Source: Treponema sp. (GTDB taxonomy: Bacteria > Spirochaetota > Spirochaetia > Treponematales > Breznakiellaceae). From it: a stretch of 7,812 nt of DNA. Shown here piece after piece: positions 1 to 4,657 of this stretch. The stretch lies in the NCBI GenBank assembly GCA_031273405.1, contig JAISRW010000164.1:1-7812 (forward strand). The letters are read 5' to 3'. Within the stretch, counting starts at the first letter, position 1; each line of letters opens with the position of its first letter. The notes beneath the pieces are model-generated. The model was not told the origin of the DNA, made no database searches, and saw nothing but the letters and a program-made list of their open reading frames with translations. Position numbers and translations under genes: made by a program.

Positions 1-43
1 GACTATGGCAAAGAGGGCAATTGATGTCTATGGTGATTAACAT
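1..43 (-). CDS. N-terminus of InsA-like transposase ORF, truncated by window edge
   Basis: Minus-strand ATG at 43-41 opens a frame that stays open to the edge and encodes MLITIDINCPLCHS. The C-P-x-C-H-S pattern directly after a short beta-like start resembles the first half of the zinc ribbon that begins InsA proteins of IS1-family elements, which bind the element ends as part of the transposase. The frame has a TGA five codons upstream of the ATG, so this ATG is the likely start; the Shine-Dalgarno match before it is poor (GAAAG). Only 14 codons are visible, so the family call rests on this motif and the IS1-like terminus at 115. Alternatives are other zinc-ribbon transposases or an unrelated small metal-binding protein. 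Confidence 0.45.
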   Translation of the reverse strand, partial: MLITIDINCPLCHS

Positions 44-78
44 TCTTTCATAGTATCATCTCTTGTCCTCTTTGTCAT
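5..78. repeat. Long imperfect inverted repeat around the transposase start codon
   Basis: Positions 5-20 pair with 63-78 (16 bp including two G-T pairs), 23-26 with 57-60, and 28-32 with 49-53, leaving a 16-nt loop at 33-48. About 25 bp of stem result, interrupted by a 2x2 mismatch and a small asymmetric bulge. The minus-strand start codon (43-41) lies in the loop, one arm lies in the first codons and the other in the untranslated leader. Several insertion sequences are known to carry hairpins that hide the transposase start in read-through transcripts; that role here is inference. Confidence 0.7.
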
Positions 79-136
79 TTCTCGTTCCTCTATCCATCAT
101 ACTTTCTGGATCACCTCCCAAAAACGTATGCGGCTG

Positions 137-167
137 CGAACCGAAGGTTCGTCAGACCTACGGTCTG
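137..167. repeat. Pair of adjacent small hairpins with 3-nt loops
   Basis: CGAACC / GGTTCG (137-142 and 146-151, loop GAA) is followed at once by CAGACC / GGTCTG (153-158 and 162-167, loop TAC). Both are perfect 6-bp stems with trinucleotide loops, the same build as the hairpins downstream of the ZIP gene at 1201-1246, one of which shares the TAC loop. They look like members of a palindromic repeat family rather than a terminator, as no T-run follows. Confidence 0.6.
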
Positions 168-234
168 CTTCGACTTGGCGGTAACAATTCCTTCAATTTC
201 GATGATTTCTCAAAACTTGAAAGTAAGTGCTGTT

Positions 235-313
235 GCCCTGCCTCTTGCCTCCTCCCCTCTCTTCACTCCACTCTCCTCCCTCTCCCCTGTTCCCTATTTC
301 CCCGTATTCCTGC
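235..313. other. Pyrimidine-rich tract upstream of the ZIP promoter
   Basis: Between 241 and 300 only five of sixty bases are purines (247, 265, 270, 289, 296). The tract ends directly at the extended -10 element of the ZIP gene, so it occupies the place of its -35 and upstream promoter region. No credible reading frame accounts for it: the frame through it yields a Pro/Leu/Ser-rich low-complexity peptide. Confidence 0.6.
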
Positions 314-319
314 TATAAT
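311..319 (+). promoter_or_regulatory. Extended -10 promoter of the ZIP gene
   Basis: TGCTATAAT is a perfect extended -10 element (TGn plus TATAAT at 314-319). No good -35 hexamer stands 16-18 bp upstream, which extended -10 promoters tolerate. The usual start distance of about 7 nt puts +1 at or next to 326, the A of the ZIP ATG, so the transcript would be leaderless. Confidence 0.7.
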
Positions 320-325
320 AACGTT

Positions 326-1141
326 ATGGATTGGTTTATCAGGCAGCATGCGGTTCTCCAGGCTCTCCTAGCCACCCTCTTTACCTACGGGATGACGGCC
401 CTGGGGGCGGCGACGGTTTTCTTCTTTAAGAGCATCAACCGCAAGGCGCTGGACGGCATGCTGGGTTTTGCCGCGGGGGTGATGATCGCCGCCAGCTACT
501 TTTCCCTCCTGTCCCCTGCCATCGAAATGGCGGCGGCGGTTCACGGCGCGGGAGGAGGGCTGCCGCCCTGGGCTGTTGCGGCAATAGGCTTCCTCCTGGG
601 AGGGGTGTTCCTGCGCCTGGCCGACCGGCTCCTCCCCCACCACCACGTTGGAGCCCGTGAGGACGAGGGGATTAAAACATCTTGGGGCCGCTCGGTGCTT
701 CTGGTACTGGCCATCACCCTCCACAATATCCCCGAGGGGCTCGCCGTGGGGGTCGGTTTCGGGGCCTCCTCCCTGGCAAACAGCGCCGGCCTGGCGGGGG
801 CCTTCTCCCTGGCCCTGGGCATCGGGCTGCAGAATTTCCCCGAAGGAGCGGCGGTTTCCATCCCCCTCCGCCGGGAAGGCATGGGCCGGCTCAAGAGCTT
901 CTGGATAGGCCAGGCTTCGGGCCTGGTGGAGCCCATAGCCGGGGTTCTGGGCGCCGCCCTGGTTCTGTCCATGCAGGCTCTGCTCCCCTACGCCCTCTCC
1001 TTTGCCGCCGGAGCCATGATCTTTGTGGTGGCCGAGGAACTCATCCCCGAAGCCTACTCCCAGGGAAACGACCACATCGCCACCACCGGCATCCTGCTGG
1101 GTTTCGCCATAATGATGATGATGGATGTGGGCCTGGGATAG
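326..1141 (+). CDS. ZIP-family divalent metal transporter (GufA/ZupT-like)
   Basis: This inner-membrane protein of 271 residues should import divalent metals, most likely Zn2+, as ZIP proteins do. It shows about eight hydrophobic segments and a His-rich loop (HHH at 105-107) between the third and fourth. The two signature helices are HNIPEG (133-138) and QNFPEG (169-174), with a further Glu at 202 in GLVEP and EELIPE at 237-242. H133, N134, E137, Q169, N170, E173 and E202 correspond to the binuclear metal site known for BbZIP; Gln instead of His at 169 is typical of GufA-type members rather than E. coli ZupT. The frame is open further upstream to an ATG at 227, but the extra residues are low-complexity, and homology plus the TATAAT box just before 326 favour this start. 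There is no Shine-Dalgarno sequence. The gene stands alone, with long non-coding stretches on both sides. The metal preference cannot be read from sequence. Confidence 0.92.
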   Translation: MDWFIRQHAVLQALLATLFTYGMTALGAATVFFFKSINRKALDGMLGFAAGVMIAASYFSLLSPAIEMAAAVHGAGGGLPPWAVAAIGFLLGGVFLRLADRLLPHHHVGAREDEGIKTSWGRSVLLVLAITLHNIPEGLAVGVGFGASSLANSAGLAGAFSLALGIGLQNFPEGAAVSIPLRREGMGRLKSFWIGQASGLVEPIAGVLGAALVLSMQALLPYALSFAAGAMIFVVAEELIPEAYSQGNDHIATTGILLGFAIMMMMDVGLG

Positions 1142-1186
1142 GGTCCGCTCGCAGTCCGACACGCTGAGTGTGATCTAGATTATAAT

Positions 1187-1405
1187 GTGAGCCGTGAGCC
1201 GGCGAAGGCTACGCCTTCGCCTCGGAGTTTTGCTTCGCAAAACTCCATGCGGTGTCCTGACTGTGAGTCGGTGAAGGCTGGGTCTTCGCTTCGGTGTTTT
1301 GCGCTATCCGCTCCGCGGATTGCTTGGCAAAACTCCACAGCGGTGGAGTGGCGGTGAGTCGGTGAAGGTTGGGCCTTCGCCTCGATGCCGTGGTTCCACA
1401 GGGCG
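1187..1405. repeat. Three degenerate copies of a palindromic repeat
   Basis: The core GTGAGYCGGYGAAGG recurs at 1194, 1263 and 1354, each followed by a CTTCG-type return arm. Copy 1 holds two perfect hairpins: GGCGAAGGC / GCCTTCGCC (1201-1209 and 1213-1221, loop TAC) and GGAGTTTTGC / GCAAAACTCC (1224-1233 and 1237-1246, loop TTC). Copy 2 keeps GTTTTGC / GCAAAAC (1296-1302 and 1327-1333), but its loop has grown to 24 nt and contains another hairpin, ATCCGC / GCGGAT (1306-1311 and 1315-1320). CTCCAC / GTGGAG (1333-1338 and 1343-1348) joins copy 2 to copy 3. Copy 3 is partial and ends near a GTGG / CCAC hairpin (1390-1399). The build resembles REP-like elements; the family is not recognised. Confidence 0.75.
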
Positions 1406-1625
1406 TTTATGGCTACTGTTGTCCTAAGCATGAAAATATTGTAGCATCTTTGGAAAATTTGTCGGCAGCCTAAAAAAATCAGCAATTTTACTTTCAGGGT
1501 AACCAGGAAAATTTTGTTCGCACTCTTTATCTTTGCCCCTCTTTTTTAGTGTCTTTCGTGGTTATTTAAAAAGGGGTTAACCTAAACGTAAAACCGCCGG
1601 CTGGAGGGGGCCGTCCGTCCCCCTC

Positions 1626-1654
1626 TTGACGTAAAAGCCGTTCTGTAGTATCTT
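1626..1654 (+). promoter_or_regulatory. Candidate sigma-70 promoter
   Basis: TTGACG (1626-1631) and TATCTT (1649-1654) are separated by 17 bp. Transcription would start near 1661 and give a leader of about 200 nt to the small Cys4 gene and rpsT. The -35 is good and the -10 mediocre; a chance match is possible. Confidence 0.35.
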
Positions 1655-1756
1655 TTTTGAGAAACGAGGGCCTGTTGTACTTGTGGACTTTTTTGTGTAT
1701 CCATGCAAAAATTCCGGTTAATGGGCTCCGCGAACTTCAGGTTCGATGGTTCGAAC

Positions 1757-1829
1757 GCAGTTTGCAGGGTATAAATATTCATATTCGTGAATATTTATGC
1801 TATTCTATGCGCGAAACGCGGCAAACTGC
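1757..1829. promoter_or_regulatory. Nested inverted repeats, possible operator or leader structure
   Basis: The outer arms are GCAGTTTGC (1757-1765) and GCAAACTGC (1821-1829), a perfect 9-bp pair. Inside them lies a perfect 11-bp AT-rich palindrome, ATAAATATTCA (1771-1781) and TGAATATTTAT (1788-1798), with spacer TATTCG. A weak promoter, TTCATA (1778-1783) - 17 bp - TATTCT (1801-1806), would overlap the inner palindrome, which fits an operator. If instead transcription starts upstream, for example near 1661, the same sequence would fold in the mRNA about 30 nt before the start of the next gene. No known regulator motif was matched with confidence. Confidence 0.5.
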
Positions 1830-1859
1830 CGGAAAGTCTTAACGGCAAGGAGAGAAACT

Positions 1860-2030
1860 ATGGCTGTGGCCAGTAAAAACTCGCGTACCACCAGCGCAAC
1901 CCAGAAATTTTTCTGTTCCTGTGGTGGGGAGATCAAGATGAAGACCGTCTTTGAAAAAGGCAAGGTCAAGAACGTGGCGGAATGTGAAAAATGTAAGCGC
2001 CTGGAACGGCGGCCTTCGGACTTCAAATAA
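1860..2030 (+). CDS. Small Cys4 (zinc-ribbon-like) protein of unknown function
   Basis: This 56-residue protein is basic and carries four cysteines in two pairs, C19-x-C21-G-G and C42-x2-C45, the arrangement of a small zinc ribbon. The N-terminal 15 residues are Ser/Thr/Ala-rich and the C-terminus is Arg/Lys-rich (KRLERR). The start at 1860 is chosen over an in-frame ATG at 1797 because a strong AAGGAG (1847-1852) precedes it by 7 nt and the earlier ATG lies in the inverted repeats. It ends 19 nt before rpsT, so the two are probably co-transcribed. Its size, charge and place beside a ribosomal protein gene suggest an RNA- or ribosome-associated role, but it does not match L31, L33 or L36 clearly, and I do not recognise it. 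Confidence 0.8.
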   Translation: MAVASKNSRTTSATQKFFCSCGGEIKMKTVFEKGKVKNVAECEKCKRLERRPSDFK

Positions 2031-2036
2031 TAGATA

Positions 2037-2052
2037 GTGGGGGTTTCTTTTG
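2037..2052 (+). promoter_or_regulatory. rpsT initiation region with TTG start
   Basis: GTGGGGG (2037-2043) is a weak G-rich Shine-Dalgarno sequence 6 nt before the TTG at 2050. Translating from TTG gives MAKKISSAEKRHRQ, the expected S20 N-terminus, and no ATG or GTG in frame gives a better protein. In E. coli the rpsT mRNA also starts with UUG, and that poor start is known to be needed for repression by S20. Confidence 0.75.
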
Positions 2053-2325
2053 GCTAAAAAAATCAGTTCGGCTGAAAAACGTCACCGGCAGAGCGAGGAG
2101 CGGCGGCTCAGGAATAAAGCGGTTAAATCTTCCGTGAGAACCAGCGCGAAGAAATTCACGCTCCTGGTCCAGAAAAAAGAAGCGGGGGAGGCTGAAGCCG
2201 CTCTCAAGGATATGATCAGCAAGCTTGATTCAGCCGCCCGCAAAGGGATTGTCAAGAAAAACGCGGCAGCCCGTAAAAAATCACGGATGCAGCGGCTTTT
2301 TAATTCCCTCAAAGCGGCCCAGTAA
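2050..2325 (+). CDS. rpsT: 30S ribosomal protein S20
   Basis: S20 binds 16S rRNA at the base of the small subunit and helps early assembly. The 91-residue product is close to the usual 85-90 residues and is very rich in Lys, Arg and Ala throughout. The AKKISSAEKRHRQSEERR start, the central VRTSAKKF segment and the C-terminal KGIVKKNAAARKKSRM stretch, with S/R-rich helix and LFNSL end, are the hallmarks of S20, which folds as a three-helix bundle. It lies 19 nt after the Cys4 gene and 50 nt before the HU-type gene, so a common transcript is likely. Initiation is at TTG; with the weak ribosome-binding site this suggests low or feedback-controlled translation, by analogy with E. coli. Confidence 0.95.
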   Translation: MAKKISSAEKRHRQSEERRLRNKAVKSSVRTSAKKFTLLVQKKEAGEAEAALKDMISKLDSAARKGIVKKNAAARKKSRMQRLFNSLKAAQ

Positions 2326-2375
2326 AGTACCTGCCTGGGGCGCCGGTTTTCCGGAAGCCGAGGAAGAGGGTATGC

Positions 2376-2696
2376 ATGGTATCCAATAAAATTACCAAAG
2401 CCGACATTATTGATGCTATATATAATAAAATCGGCGTTAACCGGAAAGATATACGAATCATAGCGGATTTGTTTATCGACGAGATTAAAGCCGCTCTTGT
2501 CAATCAAAAGGTGATAGAACTCCGGGGTTTTGGTACTTTTGAAATAAAAATTCGCAAGGGCCGCAAAAAAGCCCGGAATCCCAAAACCGGGGAGCTTTTT
2601 TCCGTAAATTCCCACGGGATTGCCGCGTTCAGGGCGGGGAGAGATCTGAAGCAGGAGGTCTGGAACCTGCCTCCGGCTCAGGAGAGCGAACCATGA
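2376..2696 (+). CDS. HU/IHF-family DNA-bending protein
   Basis: This small nucleoid protein should act as a dimer that bends DNA through two beta-arms. The 106 residues follow the family plan: an N-terminal helical body (TKADIIDAIYNKIGV, 7-21), the GFGTF turn (51-55), the basic arm KIRKGRKKARNPKTGE (58-73) with the intercalating Pro at 69, and the closing AFRAGRDLK (84-92). It exceeds the usual 90-100 residues by a few N-terminal residues and a short Pro/Glu tail (97-106). The start at 2376 is supported by AGGAAGAGGG (2361-2370); another ATG at 2372 is out of frame and stops after five codons. The stop overlaps the lnt ATG by 3 nt (ATGA), implying translational coupling. HU and IHF cannot be separated from this sequence; Borrelia Hbb, a relative also encoded near rpsT, has mixed properties. 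Confidence 0.95.
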   Translation: MVSNKITKADIIDAIYNKIGVNRKDIRIIADLFIDEIKAALVNQKVIELRGFGTFEIKIRKGRKKARNPKTGELFSVNSHGIAAFRAGRDLKQEVWNLPPAQESEP

Positions 2697-4519
2697 GGCC
2701 TGTCCCGGCCGGGAAAGGACTAAAGCCCTTCTTTGTCAGCCTGTCCGCCGTGCTGGCGGGTTCCGTCCTTTTTGCGGCGGCCTTTCCCAGCCTTCCGGCT
2801 AAAGAGGGGCTTCCCCTTTTGGCATGGATTGCCTATGTGCCGGTCTTCTTTGTAATCGGGCGTTCCGGCTTCAGGGCCTCGGTCTTTTGGGGCGCCCTCT
2901 ACGGCTATTCGGCTTACGGGCTCTTTAATTACTGGCTAAGCGTTTTTCATCCCCTGGCGGGCCTCATTGTGGGTTCCATTTACCTGGTTTACCTGGCCTG
3001 CCTTTTTCCCCTCCTCCGCCTGGCGTTATTTCTTTTCCCCCGGCGGGGCTATATACTCCAGTGGCTCATCTGGATGGGTTTTGAGTATCTCCGTACCAGG
3101 GGCTTTCTCGGCTACGCCTACGGCATTACCGGTTATTCCCAGTGGAACCTTATCCCGGTCATACAGATTGCCGACATTACCGGGGTGTGGGGGGTTTCGG
3201 CCCTGGTGGTGTTTCCCTCGGCGTGGATTGCCGCGGCCATCGGGGAGGGGGCAAAGCAAAAGGCGGGCTTCGCCGCTTCTCTCAGGGGCTTTTTCAGGCG
3301 GGAATGGCTGTCTGCCGCCCTCTGGGCCGCGGCCCTGGCGGTCTCCCTTATATACGGCCTTGGCTCCCAAATCGACTATTCCGCCTCGCCCCAGGCAAAG
3401 ATGGCCCTGATTCAGCATAACACCGATCCCTGGAAGGGCGGGATTGTCCAATACAGGGAAAACTATCGCGTTTTGAAGCGCCTCTCCGACGAGGCCGTCA
3501 GGGACAATCCCGATCTTGACCTTGTGGTCTGGTCCGAGACGGCCTTTGTCCCCCGGATCTACTGGCACCAGCATTACCGCGACGATATGCCCTCCTGGAA
3601 TCTGGTCGGCGAATTACTGGAATACCTGGCCGGCCAGGATGTGGCCTTTCTCATCGGGAACGATGACGCCCGCAAGGAAGCCGGCGGAAACCGCGTCTTT
3701 ATTGTAAGGGGGGAGAACTACAGCGACTGCGTCACCCAGATCAGGGACAGGTTCGGCGACAGCTTCAACGTGGTGGGTCAGCGGGATATACGCATAGGGT
3801 TCAGGAAGGGGCTGGAACTGAGCTTCAAGATGGATGTTTACCGGGTGGACTACAACGCCGCGATGCTCTTTGACCGGGGGATTCTCCGCCAGCTTTACCG
3901 CAAGCTCCACCTGGTTCCCTTTACGGAGCATTTCCCCTACGAGAAGCAGCTGCCCTGGGTGTACGACGCCCTCATTAATGCGGATACCCACTTTTGGAAA
4001 AAAGGGGATGTGCCTGAAGTTTTTGAACACCGGGGCATAAAATTTTCCACCCCCATCTGCTTTGAGGATACCTTTGGTTACCTTTCCCGGGATTTTGTGC
4101 GGAACGGGGCGGAGATCATCGTCAACCTTTCCAACGACGCCTGGTCCCAGAGCCTTCCCGCCCAGATGCAGCATCTTTCCATGGCCGTGTTCAGGGCCGT
4201 GGAAAACCGCCGTTCCATGGCGCGTTCCACCGCCTCGGGCCAGACCTGTTCGATCGATCCCAACGGCAGGATCCTGGCCATGGCGGAACCTTTTACCGAG
4301 GCGGCTCTGGCGGTGACGGTCCCCATAGTCGGCTCCGTCTCCTTTTATACCCGCTTCGGGGACTGGCTGCCCCTGGTCTTCATCGCCGCGGCGCTTGCGC
4401 TGTTGATCGCCGGGATTGTTTTTCGTATAATAAAATTATGCGTACCTGTTCAACCGAAGACGGGGGTTAACGCGCCGGGGAACAAGAAAAGTTCCGCAAA
4501 ACCCGCCGCGATTGAATAG
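2693..4519 (+). CDS. lnt: Apolipoprotein N-acyltransferase
   Basis: Lnt transfers an acyl chain from phospholipid to the N-terminal diacylglyceryl-cysteine of lipoproteins, the last maturation step at the inner membrane. The 608-residue protein has an N-terminal membrane part with hydrophobic segments at roughly 11-30, 41-55, 62-82, 86-114, 165-183 and 205-221, a nitrilase-type periplasmic domain from about 234 to 545, and a final membrane helix at about 556-580 followed by a short basic tail. The catalytic triad is visible as E282 (VVWSETAF), K404 (YRKLHLVPF) and C456 (STPICFED); spacing from K to C is 52 residues, as in E. coli. Spacing from E to K is 122 instead of 68, so there is an insertion of about 54 residues within the catalytic domain, mainly in 325-385. 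This, with the tail, explains the length against 512 in E. coli. Its ATG overlaps the HU stop. Spirochaetes are rich in lipoproteins, which fits the gene being present. Confidence 0.95.
   Translation: MRPVPAGKGLKPFFVSLSAVLAGSVLFAAAFPSLPAKEGLPLLAWIAYVPVFFVIGRSGFRASVFWGALYGYSAYGLFNYWLSVFHPLAGLIVGSIYLVYLACLFPLLRLALFLFPRRGYILQWLIWMGFEYLRTRGFLGYAYGITGYSQWNLIPVIQIADITGVWGVSALVVFPSAWIAAAIGEGAKQKAGFAASLRGFFRREWLSAALWAAALAVSLIYGLGSQIDYSASPQAKMALIQHNTDPWKGGIVQYRENYRVLKRLSDEAVRDNPDLDLVVWSETAFVPRIYWHQHYRDDMPSWNLVGELLEYLAGQDVAFLIGNDDARKEAGGNRVFIVRGENYSDCVTQIRDRFGDSFNVVGQRDIRIGFRKGLELSFKMDVYRVDYNAAMLFDRGILRQLYRKLHLVPFTEHFPYEKQLPWVYDALINADTHFWKKGDVPEVFEHRGIKFSTPICFEDTFGYLSRDFVRNGAEIIVNLSNDAWSQSLPAQMQHLSMAVFRAVENRRSMARSTASGQTCSIDPNGRILAMAEPFTEAALAVTVPIVGSVSFYTRFGDWLPLVFIAAALALLIAGIVFRIIKLCVPVQPKTGVNAPGNKKSSAKPAAIE
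4403..4431 (+). promoter_or_regulatory. Candidate internal promoter in the 3' end of lnt
   Basis: TTGATC (4403-4408) and a perfect TATAAT (4426-4431) are 17 bp apart. Transcription would begin near 4438 and run through the last codons of lnt and the hairpin at 4528 before reaching the receiver gene. A chance match in coding DNA is possible, though the spacing and the -10 are ideal. Confidence 0.4.
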
Positions 4520-4527
4520 GTATAATG

Positions 4528-4552
4528 AGCCGGTTCCAAAATCGGCTGTTTT
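4528..4552 (+). terminator. Weak intrinsic terminator after lnt
   Basis: Eight nucleotides after the lnt stop, AGCCGGTT (4528-4535) pairs with AATCGGCT (4540-4547), an 8-bp stem with one G-T pair and a CCAA loop, followed by GTTTT (4548-4552). The T-run is short, so termination may be partial. Confidence 0.5.
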
Positions 4553-4586
4553 GGGACTATTTCGAAAGGCTCGGGCTTTCCGCAGA

Positions 4587-4616
4587 TTGACAAATTGGGC
4601 TTTACCGGTAAACAAT
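4587..4616 (+). promoter_or_regulatory. Promoter of the receiver-bactofilin-pncC cluster
   Basis: A perfect TTGACA (4587-4592) is followed after 18 bp by AACAAT (4611-4616), four of six matches to TATAAT. Transcription would start around 4623, giving a leader of about 35 nt with the AAGGAAGG ribosome-binding site at 4645-4652. It lies between the lnt terminator-like hairpin and the first gene of the cluster. Confidence 0.55.
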
Positions 4617-4657
4617 AATTAAGCCTCTGGTTCCGGTTGTAAGTAAGGAAGGTTATT

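Larger units (their letters stand above)
1..115 (-). mobile_element. End of an IS1-like insertion sequence (partial)
   Basis: Read on the minus strand from 115 towards 1, the sequence begins GGTGATCC, similar to the GGTGATG terminus of IS1. About 70 nt further in it opens a reading frame whose first residues resemble the zinc-ribbon N-terminus of IS1-type InsA proteins. IS1 also places its first ORF roughly 60 nt inside the terminus. The rest of the element lies beyond the left edge, so neither the second terminus nor a target duplication can be seen; the outside flank that would carry the duplication starts at 116 (TCCCAAAAA). The boundary at 115 is inferred from the short terminal match only, and another transposase family with an N-terminal zinc ribbon remains possible. 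Confidence 0.4.
1142..1859. other. Long intergenic region without a supported gene
   Basis: This 718-nt gap holds three degenerate repeat copies (1187-1405), an AT-rich stretch with A and T runs (about 1430-1590), a perfect 7-bp hairpin GAGGGGG / CCCCCTC (1604-1610 and 1619-1625, loop CCGTCCGT) with no T-run after it, a direct duplication of ACGTAAAA (1586-1593 and 1629-1636) flanking that hairpin, and inverted repeats near 1732-1829. No convincing terminator for the ZIP gene was found: T-runs at 1542-1547, 1653-1658 and 1690-1695 lack a hairpin directly before them. Open frames of 60-100 codons on either strand have no recognisable family and no ribosome-binding site that stands out. An unrecognised small RNA cannot be excluded. 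Confidence 0.6.

Noticed and set aside
108..118. GGATCACCTCC, identical to the 3' end of 16S rRNA
   Set aside because: Only these bases match; the sequence on both sides is unlike rRNA, so no rRNA gene end is present.
63..371. Plus-strand ORF of 102 codons before the ZIP gene
   Set aside because: It spans the putative IS end, the hairpins and the pyrimidine tract, has Leu/Pro/Ser-rich low complexity and no ribosome-binding site.
368..1162. Minus-strand ORF of 264 codons opposite the ZIP gene
   Set aside because: Antisense shadow of the transporter; the protein is rich in Gly, Gln, His and Arg without any family motif.
1181..1186. TATAAT after the ZIP gene as a promoter
   Set aside because: No fitting -35 at 16-18 bp, no TGn extension, and no gene directly downstream.
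1180..1485. Minus-strand ORF of 101 codons across the palindromic repeats
   Set aside because: It simply reads through the repeat copies; there is no family resemblance and no convincing initiation site.
1545..1566. TTAGTGTCTTTCGTGGTTA, a phrase that resembles intergenic sequence seen in many bacteria
   Set aside because: Recollection only; a single copy here with no structure around it gives nothing to annotate.
1730..1760. GGTTCGA motif resembling a tRNA T-arm
   Set aside because: It belongs to small overlapping inverted repeats (GTTCGA / TCGAAC); no acceptor stem, anticodon arm or D-arm can be drawn around it.
1771..1798. Arginine repressor (ARG box) reading of the AT-rich palindrome
   Set aside because: The half-sites are in the opposite order (ATTCA-N6-TGAAT instead of TGAAT-N4-ATTCA) and no arginine genes are nearby.
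4521..4526. TATAAT just after the lnt stop as a promoter
   Set aside because: The -35 position holds AAAACC-like sequence, and transcription would start within the terminator-like hairpin.
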